Source: G025836975 sp049646585
GTDB lineage: Bacteria > Pseudomonadota > Gammaproteobacteria > Burkholderiales > Burkholderiaceae_B
DNA length: 64,000 nucleotides
Reading direction: 5' to 3'
NCBI GenBank assembly: GCA_049646585.1
Contig: JBARWC010000118.1
Span: 38,269-102,268 of the forward strand
The notes beneath the pieces are model-generated. The model saw nothing but the letters and a program-made list of their open reading frames with translations. It did not search any database and was not told the DNA's origin. Positions 16,876 to 25,057 of the stretch are shown piece after piece. Every line of letters begins with the position of its first letter. Position 1 is the first letter of the stretch. Position numbers and translations under genes: made by a program.

Positions 16876-17666
16876 TGGCATTGGTCGAAATCCAATCCCA
16901 CGGACCAACTGCCGTACTGACTCTGAACCGTCCTGATCAGCGCAATGCATTGAACGATGCCATGCGGCTGGATTTAGCAAGCGCGGTCTCGACTTTGCGA
17001 AACGATGCAAGTGTGAAAGCCGTCATTTTGTATGGAATGGGTGGCGATTTTTGCGCTGGCGGAGATATGAAAGAGGTACTGAGCCGAGAAAGCGAGACTC
17101 AGAGTGTTTTCGATACACGCGAGCGCATACACAACTTGCACCGCTGGTTTGACGATCTAGTAGATTTTGAAAAACCGGTTATAGCAGCGGTAGAAGGAGC
17201 CGCCTACGGGGCTGGGTTGTCTCTTGCACTTAGCGCAGACTTTGTGCTGGCCTCAGCCGAGGCAAAATTTTGTGCTGCTTTCGTTCGCCTTGGTCTTATG
17301 CCTGATTTGGGAGCCATGTATTTACTGCCACGTTATGTTGGCCTGACGCGGGCAAAAGAACTGGTTTTTTCGGGCCGGGTCGTGAGCGCGAATGAGGCAG
17401 CACGGATGGGCTTGGTATATGCCGTTACCAAGTCTAATGTCCTTGAAGAGGCGCTAGCTTTTGCGGCGCAATTTCACGAGGCACCAACGGCAGCACTTGG
17501 CATATCCAAGACAACAATGAACCATGCTTTCGAGTCCGATCGCCAGAGCATTTATAAGCAAGAGGCAATGGCTCAGGCACTTTGTCGAGCAAGTGCTTTT
17601 CATCAGGAAGCCCTGAAGCGCTTCATCAATAAGCAACCTGCACTATATCAATGGCAAGAGCCCTGA
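16875..17666 (+). CDS. Enoyl-CoA hydratase/isomerase family protein
   Basis: Second crotonase of the cluster. The ATG at 16875 overlaps the preceding stop, giving 263 residues; an ATG 18 bases upstream is less likely. The CoA-binding motif FCAGGDMKEV, the oxyanion segment EGAAYGAGLSLALSADFVLAS, and GLMPDLGAMYLLPRYVG are typical of hydratase/isomerases. It closes the IclR-linked operon. Together with the CoA-transferase it supports a beta-oxidation-like or ring-cleavage CoA pathway. Confidence 0.9.
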   Translation: MALVEIQSHGPTAVLTLNRPDQRNALNDAMRLDLASAVSTLRNDASVKAVILYGMGGDFCAGGDMKEVLSRESETQSVFDTRERIHNLHRWFDDLVDFEKPVIAAVEGAAYGAGLSLALSADFVLASAEAKFCAAFVRLGLMPDLGAMYLLPRYVGLTRAKELVFSGRVVSANEAARMGLVYAVTKSNVLEEALAFAAQFHEAPTAALGISKTTMNHAFESDRQSIYKQEAMAQALCRASAFHQEALKRFINKQPALYQWQEP

Positions 17667-17951
17667 TGCATGAGCGTGTACAGCAGGCCGCCTTATTGTC
17701 AGAACAGCAGCTCGTTTAACCTCTGCTTAGGGGTGTGGTAGGCTTGAGCAGTATGTTAGGTATCTCTAGAAGCCTACGCTTATGTTGATCAAAGCAAGCC
17801 GCTTCAAATCCGGCCCACTGTCAAAATGGGCCGCTAGGCTTCCGTCTGTGCTGGGCAACTTGAACGATACTAGCTGAACCGCCAGAATCCTTCAATGCCG
17901 TAACCACCCAGGCCTACAGTGCCTCTCGCTTGATCGTCAAGTTTCTCATAC
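17667..17951. other. Non-coding gap at the right end of the IclR-linked segment
   Basis: No convincing gene is present. A short stem CGGCCCA/TGGGCCG (17811-17817 with 17827-17833, 9-base loop) lies here without a T-run. The gap separates the less GC-rich catabolic cluster from GC-rich genes and may be a segment border. I see no repeat of the tRNA-Leu 3' end in it. Confidence 0.4.
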
Positions 17952-18836
17952 CTACTCCAAGCGCCCCTCCGACTGCCCCAACCACTCCCGCGGCGACATC
18001 CCCATGCGCTGCCGAAATGCCTTGGAAAGGGAAGCCGAGCCCGCAAATCCAAGTTCCGCCGCGATCGACTTCACTGGCCGGCCGGCGCGCATCATTGACG
18101 TCGCCAGCGTCAGCCGCCAATCGGTCAGGTAGGCGGCCGGCGTGGTGCCTGTGGCGGCCTTGAAGGTGGCGGCGAAGGCGCTGCGCGACATGCCGGCGAC
18201 CGCCGCCATCCGCTCCAGGGTCCAGTCGTCATGCGGTGCGCGATGCAGCGCCACCAAGGACTTGGCCAGGCGCGGGTCGGACAGCCCCATGATCAAGCCG
18301 CTGCTTACACCGACCTTCGCTGGGTGATCAACGATCCAACGCAGCAGCTGAATCAGCACCACTTCAAACAGTCGATTAGCTAGCAAGCGCGAACCGCAGC
18401 GCACATGGTCAGCCTCCGCGAACAGCAGATCCAAAGTGGGTCCTAGCCCATCCACCTCATCCACCGGCACGTGGATCATCGAAGGCAGGGATTGCACGAT
18501 TGGATTGCGCCAGCCGCCGTCGAAGTCCAGCGTTGCGCAGGTGAAATCCGTCCCGTCTTTCGGGGGATTCACAAATACATGGCGCAAGGGTCTGGGATAG
18601 AGCAGCAGCGTGGGTTCGGCCAGGTGCAGGCGAGTCGCCTCGGTTTCGCCCGGCGAATGCCTGACTTCCATATTGCCACGCCGCAGCACATGGATGAAGG
18701 CGCGGCCGGGCAAGGGCTCGAAAGTCTGGTTTCCACACAGCTTCCCGGTATGGAACAACGCGGCCTGCACGCGAAAGCGATCCAACACTGCGGACAGCCT
18801 GTCTATCGGTGGATCAGAAGGTTTCGCCTGAATCAT
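17952..18836 (-). CDS. AraC-family regulator with cupin-type N-terminus
   Basis: The 294-residue protein has an N-terminal cupin-like sensing domain (about 1-185; HTGKLCGNQTFEP, FIHVLRRG) and a C-terminal pair of AraC helix-turn-helices (about 190-290; DDWTLERMAAVAGMSRSAFAATFKAATG, then SIAAELGFAGSASLSKAFRQRMGMSPREW). It is divergent from the AhpD-like gene, and a 10-base inverted repeat lies between them, so it probably activates that gene. This N-terminal type is often paired with small oxidoreductases or carboxymuconolactone-decarboxylase-like proteins. Confidence 0.92.
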   Translation of the reverse strand: MIQAKPSDPPIDRLSAVLDRFRVQAALFHTGKLCGNQTFEPLPGRAFIHVLRRGNMEVRHSPGETEATRLHLAEPTLLLYPRPLRHVFVNPPKDGTDFTCATLDFDGGWRNPIVQSLPSMIHVPVDEVDGLGPTLDLLFAEADHVRCGSRLLANRLFEVVLIQLLRWIVDHPAKVGVSSGLIMGLSDPRLAKSLVALHRAPHDDWTLERMAAVAGMSRSAFAATFKAATGTTPAAYLTDWRLTLATSMMRAGRPVKSIAAELGFAGSASLSKAFRQRMGMSPREWLGQSEGRLE

Positions 18837-18838
18837 GG

Positions 18839-18886
18839 ATTATTGGACAACTTTAATGGATAAATAACGCACATAAGTCCAATAAT
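18839..18886. promoter_or_regulatory. Inverted repeat between the AraC regulator and the AhpD-like gene
   Basis: ATTATTGGAC (18839-18848) and GTCCAATAAT (18877-18886) are perfect inverted copies separated by 28 bases. The left arm is just upstream of the regulator start codon and the right arm about 70 bases upstream of the divergent gene. This is a likely AraC operator able to act on both promoters. Confidence 0.6.
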
Positions 18887-18954
18887 TCTACCTACTATTC
18901 CTCCTGTGCGCAGCCCTTGCGTACGGCAATCAACCCTCTTCAAGGAGTTCCGCC

Positions 18955-19500
18955 ATGTCCAGAGTCCCTCTTATCGAAACCAATAACGCTTCCGGCGAGC
19001 GCAAGGCATTGCTCACGCAGATCCACGGTGCATTCGGGGCGACGCCCGCCATGTTCAAAGCTGTCGCGAATTCCACAGCGGCGCTCAAGAGCATGTGGGG
19101 TTCGTTCGGAGCACTGGGGGCGGGCGTCATCGATGCCAAGCTCGGCGAGCAGATCGCCGTGGCCATCGCCAATCGCAATGCCTGCGAATACTGCCTGGCG
19201 GCGCACACCGTGCTTGGCCGCAAGGCCGGCGCCACATCGGAAGAGCTTTCCGCAGCGCAGGCCGGCGCATCATCCGACCCCAAGACCGCCGCCGCGCTGC
19301 GCTTCGCCCTGGCGCTGGTGGAGTCGCGCGGCCAGGTCAACGATACCGACGTGCAGGCGGTGCGCAGCGCGGGCTTCAGCGACGAGGAAATCGTTGAGAT
19401 ACTCGCGCATGTCGCCCTGAACCTGTTCACAAACTACGTCAATATCGCTTTCGCCGTGCCGCTGGACTTCCCGGCCGTAAAGCTGAGCCGGGCGGTGTAG
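18955..19500 (+). CDS. Carboxymuconolactone decarboxylase-family (AhpD-like) protein
   Basis: Small all-helical protein of 181 residues with the AhpD-type redox motif CEYCLAAH (Cys77, Cys80, His84), expected to reduce peroxides or act as a peroxidase-related enzyme. The N-terminal half (GAFGATPAMFKAVANS) and the C-terminal SDEEIVEILAHVALNLFTNYVN segment are typical of the family. It stands alone downstream of an AraC regulator with a shared inverted repeat, which suggests induction by an electrophile or oxidant. It is not the true ring-pathway decarboxylase because it carries the CxxC motif. Confidence 0.88.
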   Translation: MSRVPLIETNNASGERKALLTQIHGAFGATPAMFKAVANSTAALKSMWGSFGALGAGVIDAKLGEQIAVAIANRNACEYCLAAHTVLGRKAGATSEELSAAQAGASSDPKTAAALRFALALVESRGQVNDTDVQAVRSAGFSDEEIVEILAHVALNLFTNYVNIAFAVPLDFPAVKLSRAV

Positions 19501-19831
19501 CCCTGTGCCAATGGGATGCCACGCCTCGCCGGTGCGGCATCTCTTGCAAAAGCTCAGAAATCAATTGCATCGAGGCGGTTGATGCAAGGGGCGCAGTCAA
19601 GCGATTTCAATGCTCGAAGCCATCGTCAAATCCTTAGGGTTGTGAAATGGTTTCCAGTCGCAATCATCGCCAACACCCTCCAACCACGGAACCCTAGGCC
19701 TGAGTTCGCTGTCATACTTTTTGTGGCATACACCGGACGCGATACGCGCGGTAGCTTGTTCGCCCAGCACTATGGCGATACGTTCGGTTCAGAAATGGAA
19801 TTCCCCTTACTCAACACTAAAAAGGCATGAA
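19501..19831. other. Non-coding gap before 3-hydroxybutyrate dehydrogenase
   Basis: About 330 bases without a supported gene. A weak stem (GATGCC at 19514 with GGCATC near 19535) could end the AhpD-like transcript but lacks a T-run. The rest should contain the promoter of the downstream dehydrogenase; no clear -35/-10 pair stood out. Confidence 0.4.
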
Positions 19832-20632
19832 ATGACTGAAAACATGAAACTCAGCCTGGCAGGCAAGACCGCAATCGTTACCGGCGCGGCAAGCGGCATC
19901 GGTCGCGCCATCGCAGAAACCTACGCCCGTGCGGGCGCACAAGTAGCGATCGCCGACCTGAATGAAAATGGCGCAAACGAAACAGCCAAAGCCATTCAGG
20001 CCGCTGGCGGTAAAGCCATGGGCGTGCGTATGGACGTCACCGACGAGGCCTCGGTCAACGCGGCCACTGATGCGGTGGTCAAGGCCTTCGGCCGCATAGA
20101 TATACTGGTCTCCAATGCGGGGATACAAATCGTCAATCCTATCGAAGCGTTCTCATTTGCAGACTGGAAGAAACTGCTTGCGATTCACCTCGATGGCGGC
20201 TTTCTTACGACCAAAGCGGCGCTCAAAAGCATGTACGCCGACCAGCGCGGCGGCGTAGTAATCTACATGGGGTCGGTACACTCGCACGAGGCGTCCAAGC
20301 TGAAAAGCGCTTACGTTGCGGCCAAGCATGGCTTGCTTGGCTTGGCCCGGGTGCTTGCTAAAGAGGGCGGGCCTAAGGGCGTGCGCTCGCACGTCATCTG
20401 CCCCGGCTTTGTGCGCACCCCGCTGGTGGAAAAGCAGATTCCCGAGCAAGCCAAAGAACTGAATATCAGCGAAGACGATGTCATTCGCAATGTCATGCTT
20501 AAAGACACGGTGGATGCCGAATTCACCACCGTGGAAGATGTAGCCAATTTGGCGCTATTCCTGGCGGCATTTCCCAGCGCGGCCTTGACCGGGCAGTCGC
20601 TGGTGGTAAGCCATGGCTGGTATATGAGCTGA
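19832..20632 (+). CDS. D-3-hydroxybutyrate dehydrogenase (SDR)
   Basis: NAD-dependent enzyme interconverting 3-hydroxybutyrate and acetoacetate, used in polyhydroxybutyrate turnover. From the ATG at 19832 the protein is 266 residues; the longer frame from 19721 is not SDR-like. It has the TGAASGIGRAI cofactor motif, NAG (VSNAGIQ), catalytic Ser in MGSVHSHEAS and the YVAAK pair. The C-terminal part (LVEKQIPEQAKELNISEDDV, then FLAAFPSAALTGQSLVVSHGW) is characteristic of this dehydrogenase rather than a generic SDR. Confidence 0.9.
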   Translation: MTENMKLSLAGKTAIVTGAASGIGRAIAETYARAGAQVAIADLNENGANETAKAIQAAGGKAMGVRMDVTDEASVNAATDAVVKAFGRIDILVSNAGIQIVNPIEAFSFADWKKLLAIHLDGGFLTTKAALKSMYADQRGGVVIYMGSVHSHEASKLKSAYVAAKHGLLGLARVLAKEGGPKGVRSHVICPGFVRTPLVEKQIPEQAKELNISEDDVIRNVMLKDTVDAEFTTVEDVANLALFLAAFPSAALTGQSLVVSHGWYMS

Positions 20633-20717
20633 AATCATGCCTGTTTCCGTCTAAGACCCAAGCGCGGTATAGTTACCTGGCGCCCTGAACATAGATCGGC
20701 GTATTAGCGAACGCGAC

Positions 20718-22094
20718 ATGACCGATACTTCCGGGACGCCAGTGCGTCGAAACATCATTTTTGCCATTATTGGCATGGCCTTGCTCATGATGGCGATCGA
20801 CTCGACCATTGTGGCCACGGCGCTGCATGCCATCCAGCAAGGGCTGGATACGTCAATCAATTTGGCCGGCTGGACCATTACCGCTTATTCCTTTGGCTTT
20901 ATATTGATGCTGCCTGTCAGCGGCAAGCTTGCCGAGCGCTTTGGCCGGCGCCGGGTTTTTTTGGCCTCGTCACTGGCATTTGCGCTGGCATCATTTGGTT
21001 GCGGGATGGCCGACAATATCTATGTGCTGATTGTCCTGCGCGCATTGCAAGCTGCTGGAGGCGCCGGTTTTACACCGACTGCCACCGGTATTATCGTGGA
21101 TCACTTCGGTCCGACGCGTGATCGCTACGTAAGCCTTTTCGGCAGCATATTTCCAATTGGCGCCATGATGGGCCCGATTTTCGGCGGATATTTTGTCGCC
21201 TATTCATCCTGGCGCGACGTGTTCTATGTGAATGTACCGCTCGGACTGGTGATTTTCTTGCTGGCATGGCGCTATGTGCCGCACGATCGCCCCCGAGGCC
21301 CCGTCAAGCAAATGGACGTCAAGGGAATCGCCATGCTCGGCTGCGGCCTGCTTGCCGGGATGCTTGCCGCGACCCTGCTGGGCGGGAAGCCCACGACAGG
21401 CAATCTGCTGATGTTCATGAGCCTCGTCGTGCTGGCCAGCTTGGCCTTTGTGCTTTTTTTCCTGCATATTCGGCATGTCGAGGCGCCTTTTATTCAGCCC
21501 CGACTGATCTACGGCCCAAGCTTTGGCGCCGTAAATCTGGTCAACATGATTTTCAGCGGCTTCATCATCGGCGCCATGGCGCTGGTGCCGCTTTATGCCA
21601 TCAATCGCTATGACATGGGTGTGGTGGGGGCCGGCACGCTGCTTACTGCCCAAGGGGCGGCGGCGATGATCTTCTCGCTGACGGCTGTCGCGGCGCTGCG
21701 CCGCAGCGGCTATCGTCTCCCTCTGTATGTGGGCAGTGCGCTCACTATTACCGGGTTGGTGCTGCTTGCCCTCCAGCCCATGGCGGGTATCTCACCCTAT
21801 TCCTGGCTTGCCTTCGCCGCATTTTTGGTCGGCGCCGGAAATGGCGCCATCAATCCCGCCACGCGCAATGCCGGGCTGCAGCTTGCGCCCGAATCATCTT
21901 CCATGCTGGCGGCACTGCGTACCTTATCATTGCAAATCGGCTCGATTATCGTCGTATCGATCGCGGCTGCCATTCTGACCGATCAGAGCAATACGGGCGA
22001 GATCCTGGCCTGGGTTTATGTCATGCTTGCCGTGATCAGGTTATTGGCGATATCGCTGATAAAGTACGTGCCTGAACAGCACGGCGCCTGGTAG
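20718..22094 (+). CDS. MFS drug-efflux-type transporter (DHA2, EmrB/QacA family)
   Basis: Inner-membrane proton antiporter with about 14 predicted spans over 458 residues. Motifs include the DHA2 N-terminal MMAIDSTIVATALHAIQ, motif A GKLAERFGRRRVF, and motif C-type GSIFPIGAMMGPIFGGYF. No adaptor (EmrA) or outer-membrane partner is adjacent, so it likely works alone. It follows the dehydrogenase by 85 bases on the same strand; the substrate is unknown. Confidence 0.9.
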   Translation: MTDTSGTPVRRNIIFAIIGMALLMMAIDSTIVATALHAIQQGLDTSINLAGWTITAYSFGFILMLPVSGKLAERFGRRRVFLASSLAFALASFGCGMADNIYVLIVLRALQAAGGAGFTPTATGIIVDHFGPTRDRYVSLFGSIFPIGAMMGPIFGGYFVAYSSWRDVFYVNVPLGLVIFLLAWRYVPHDRPRGPVKQMDVKGIAMLGCGLLAGMLAATLLGGKPTTGNLLMFMSLVVLASLAFVLFFLHIRHVEAPFIQPRLIYGPSFGAVNLVNMIFSGFIIGAMALVPLYAINRYDMGVVGAGTLLTAQGAAAMIFSLTAVAALRRSGYRLPLYVGSALTITGLVLLALQPMAGISPYSWLAFAAFLVGAGNGAINPATRNAGLQLAPESSSMLAALRTLSLQIGSIIVVSIAAAILTDQSNTGEILAWVYVMLAVIRLLAISLIKYVPEQHGAW

Positions 22095-22181
22095 CTATAC
22101 CTGAAACCGCTTGCTTTCGTCGGACCTGAAACATGCCGTTATGACAGGCAGAGGCGGAAATACATACTGATCCAAATGACA

Positions 22182-22209
22182 GCGCCTGCCACCTATAGAT
22201 GACAGGCGC
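22182..22209. terminator. Hairpin between convergent genes
   Basis: GCGCCTG (22182-22188) pairs with CAGGCGC (22203-22209) between the converging MFS and lyase genes. There is no T-run on either side, so rho-independent termination is only tentative. Confidence 0.4.
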
Positions 22210-22240
22210 CTGATGTCCCTCCCCGCCTACCGCCTACGAA

Positions 22241-23116
22241 TCAACGCTCGGCGTAGCGCTGCTCCAGTTCATCATATAGCGACTTGTTGACCAAGCGCTG
22301 ACGCTCATTGAACGGTGCCAGCAAGGCAGGATCTTCATCCAGCTTGCCGTCGCGCTTGAGCGTGGACAGGGCCTTTTGCATGCCCAGCACCGCGCCCTGC
22401 AGCGCAGCGTTGGCATAGAGCACAAGACTGTAGCCCATATCGCCCAGCTCCTGCGCCGTCATGGCGGGCGTCTTGCCGCCCACCACGATGTTGATCAGCA
22501 GAGGCTTCTCGAGCAATTTCGGAATCTGGCGGATCTCATCCAGCGTAGTCATGGCCTCGACGAAAAGGATGTCGGCGCCCGCTTCGGCAAACTTCTGCGC
22601 CCGCTCGATCGCGCCTTCGAAGCCCTCCACCGCCCGCGCATCGGTGCGTGCAATGATCTGGAAGTCGGGATCCGTGCGCGCGTCAGTAGCCGCCCGGATC
22701 TTGTCCAGCATCTCCGGCAATGGAGCCACAGCCTTGCCGGCGAAGTGGCCACACCGCTTCGGGAACACCTGGTCTTCAATCTGGACGGCATCGGCACCGG
22801 CGCGTTCGAGCGCGCGTACGGTATGCCAGGCATTGACCGCATTGCCGAAACCGGTGTCGATATCGACAATCAGCGGCAAATCTTCCACCGCTTCACGGAT
22901 ACGCATCGTGGCGTCGGCCACGTCGCGCAGGCCGATGATGCCCAGATCAGGCGCACCATAGTGCATATTGGTCAGCCCGGCGCCCGTCAGGTAGACGGCC
23001 TCGAACCCCTGGTCCGCTACGACCCTGGCGCTCATCGCGTTGAAAGCGCCAGCCACGATCAAGCCGTTGCGGCGGGCGACTTTCTCGCGCAGGGTTTGCT
23101 TTGTCGATTTTCCCAT
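22241..23116 (-). CDS. Isocitrate lyase/PEP-mutase family protein (oxaloacetate decarboxylase/2,3-dimethylmalate lyase-like)
   Basis: TIM-barrel C-C or P-C bond enzyme. I place the start at ATG 23116, preceded by GGAG, giving 291 residues beginning MGKSTKQTLREKVARR. Family marks are the VDIDTGFGNAVN metal-site segment, VQIEDQVFPKRCGHFAG with the conserved Cys of the KRCGH motif, and IARTDARAVEGFEGAIERA. The presence of the KRCGH cysteine favours a lyase (for example methylisocitrate or dimethylmalate lyase-like) or oxaloacetate decarboxylase over phosphonate mutase. No phosphonate genes are near. The substrate is unresolved. Confidence 0.85.
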   Translation of the reverse strand: MGKSTKQTLREKVARRNGLIVAGAFNAMSARVVADQGFEAVYLTGAGLTNMHYGAPDLGIIGLRDVADATMRIREAVEDLPLIVDIDTGFGNAVNAWHTVRALERAGADAVQIEDQVFPKRCGHFAGKAVAPLPEMLDKIRAATDARTDPDFQIIARTDARAVEGFEGAIERAQKFAEAGADILFVEAMTTLDEIRQIPKLLEKPLLINIVVGGKTPAMTAQELGDMGYSLVLYANAALQGAVLGMQKALSTLKRDGKLDEDPALLAPFNERQRLVNKSLYDELEQRYAER

Positions 23117-23333
23117 CAAAAACTCCAATATTGAATATGGCAAGGCAGCTATGGAATCATCAAGTTTATCCTTGGTTGCAGGATTATTCATTACTTTGAC
23201 CAGGACGTGGACTTCCTGCTAGGCGAAAGCAAAAACAAGGTGTAAAACGTTAAGCGCTGTGGAGCCGCCGACAAATGAACCCAATCACTGGTTCAACAGC
23301 TACAGCACAGCCATCCGTTCATCCGAGAGCATC

Positions 23334-24080
23334 ATGTCATTCGTCCCAACCGAAATCACCTCCCTCTTCGCCGCCATCCTGATCGCCCTCAGTTTCGTCA
23401 CTTCAGCATTAACCGCGGCAATGGGGCTGGGCGGGGGTGTCGCGATGCTGGCGGTGCTGAGCCTGGGTCTGCCGGTGACAAGCGTGCTGCCGGTGCACGG
23501 GGTCGTACAAGTGGGCTCCAACGCAGGGCGTGTGGTAATTCAACGCCGCCACGTGGTGACTCCGGTGTTGATCTGGTTTCTGCTGGGCAGTTTGGTGGGC
23601 GTCGCAATAGGCGGGTCGGTAGCCGTGAACATCCCGGACAAGCTGGCCAAAGCCGGCTTGGCGCTGTTCATCCTGTGGTCGGTCTATCGCAAGAAGCCCA
23701 AGGCCGAGGTGCAGCAGCACGGAAAGACTTATTTCGTGGTGGGTGGCGCAATATCAAGCTTCTTTACCATGCTGGTGGGCTCCACCGGTCCGCTGGTCGC
23801 CGCGCTGCTGGCCAACACAGGCCTGATCAAGCAGCCGCTGGTGGCCACGCATGCGTTCTGTATGGTCATTCAGCATGGCCTGAAGATTTTTGTCTTCGGC
23901 GTGCTGGGCTTTGCCTATGCGGAGTGGGCGCCGCTGCTGGCGGCGATGATCGTCAGCGGCGTGGCCGGCACCTGGGTCGGCACACGCACCCTGGACAATC
24001 TACCCGAAAAGGTTTTCAGGCTGGGCTTCAAGATCGTGATGACCCTCGTCAGCCTGCACATGCTTTGGCAAACCTTGTAA
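23334..24080 (+). CDS. TauE/SafE-family membrane permease
   Basis: A 248-residue inner-membrane protein with about 8 hydrophobic spans, beginning MSFVPTEITSLFAAIL at ATG 23334 (the longer frame adds an implausible leader). Glycine-rich MGLGGGVAMLAVLSLGLP in the first half and SFFTMLVGSTGPLVAALLANTG in the second are the duplicated core motif of TauE/SafE (DUF81) transporters. Members export sulfite, sulfoacetate or other organic anions. It stands alone, divergent from the PEP-mutase-like gene. A link to the sox locus 3 kb away is possible but unproven. Confidence 0.88.
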   Translation: MSFVPTEITSLFAAILIALSFVTSALTAAMGLGGGVAMLAVLSLGLPVTSVLPVHGVVQVGSNAGRVVIQRRHVVTPVLIWFLLGSLVGVAIGGSVAVNIPDKLAKAGLALFILWSVYRKKPKAEVQQHGKTYFVVGGAISSFFTMLVGSTGPLVAALLANTGLIKQPLVATHAFCMVIQHGLKIFVFGVLGFAYAEWAPLLAAMIVSGVAGTWVGTRTLDNLPEKVFRLGFKIVMTLVSLHMLWQTL

Positions 24081-24172
24081 GCGCCAGGTGCTGATCGGGC
24101 GTAGGCCATTCCCCGAGCACAAGCATTTGCCATTAGCCGCATGAACCATGCAGAAAGGGCCGGGTCATTACA

Positions 24173-24946
24173 TTATTTGGTCGTGTAGCCGCCATTGATA
24201 AGTATTGTCTGACCCGTAATCCACCAACCGTCGCTGACCAGATGACGGATGAATGGCACAACGTCTTCGATGTCGGTAAGCCCGGTCTTGGAGAACGGCG
24301 ATAGAGCCGCTGCGGTCTTGTGGTAGGCCACGGCGTCCGCTCCTTCCGCCGGATAAAAGAATGGAGTGTCCATGGGGCCAGGGCCGACGGCGGTCACCGA
24401 TATGCCTCGCGCACCGAACTCTTTGGCCGCTGCGCGGGTAAAGTGCTCCACCGGAGCCTTGCCGCCGGCATAGCTTGCATAGAAAGGCGTGAATGCGCCC
24501 AGCAGGGAAGTTACCAACGTGCATATTTTGCCGTTGTCGTTGACATGCTTGCCCGCTTCTTTAAGAAAGAAGAATGCCGACTTGCTGTTGACGGCCGCCA
24601 TTTCGTCGTATTCGGCTTCGCTCGTCTCGAGTATTGGCTTCTTGAGTACCTTGCCGACGGTATTGATCGCGATATCGGGGCGGCCCACGGCCTCAACGAC
24701 ATCCGCGAATAACTTCTTCATAGCATCGGCAGTCCTCAGGTCGCCCTGAAAGGCCACCGCTTTGGCGCCAGCCTGCTCGATGGCGGCAACCGTGCGATCC
24801 GCGTCGGCCTTGCTAGCCGGGCTGTTGTAGTGAATGGCAACGGCCTTGGCGCCTTGGGCAGCCAGATCGCGAGCCATGAGGCTACCGAGGTTCTTGGCGC
24901 CGCCTGCGATGAGGGCGACTTTGCCTTTGATCCCGTGTTCAGACAT
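24173..24946 (-). CDS. Short-chain dehydrogenase/reductase
   Basis: NAD(P)-dependent oxidoreductase of 257 residues from ATG 24946, which follows a GGAG site. The cofactor motif is GGAKNLGS, followed by a DLR segment, INTVGK (a variant of NAG), LVTSLLG with catalytic Ser, and the YAGGK Tyr-Lys pair. The C-terminus WWITGQTILINGGYTTK is standard. It is divergent from a LysR regulator that probably controls it. Substrate unknown. Confidence 0.88.
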   Translation of the reverse strand: MSEHGIKGKVALIAGGAKNLGSLMARDLAAQGAKAVAIHYNSPASKADADRTVAAIEQAGAKAVAFQGDLRTADAMKKLFADVVEAVGRPDIAINTVGKVLKKPILETSEAEYDEMAAVNSKSAFFFLKEAGKHVNDNGKICTLVTSLLGAFTPFYASYAGGKAPVEHFTRAAAKEFGARGISVTAVGPGPMDTPFFYPAEGADAVAYHKTAAALSPFSKTGLTDIEDVVPFIRHLVSDGWWITGQTILINGGYTTK

Positions 24947-25057
24947 GAAGGACTCCGTTATGTGTAAGGGGTCCAATCACCTTATTCGACTAATAAAAAA
25001 CAATAAATCGCTTTTTCAATACTAAACTATCCATAAATCATTACCAATAATCCAATA
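24947..25057. promoter_or_regulatory. Divergent SDR / LysR control region
   Basis: AT-rich 111-base region between the SDR and LysR genes. It contains a tandem CCAATAAT-CCAATAAT immediately before the LysR start (25042-25057) and a GTCCAATCAC near 24970, candidate LysR contacts. No full T-N11-A palindrome stands out. Confidence 0.4.

Noticed and set aside
6922..17951. Duplicate of the tRNA-Leu 3' end as an attachment-site repeat
   Set aside because: I did not see a second copy of the T-arm and acceptor sequence in the segment or at its right border, and no integrase gene is present.
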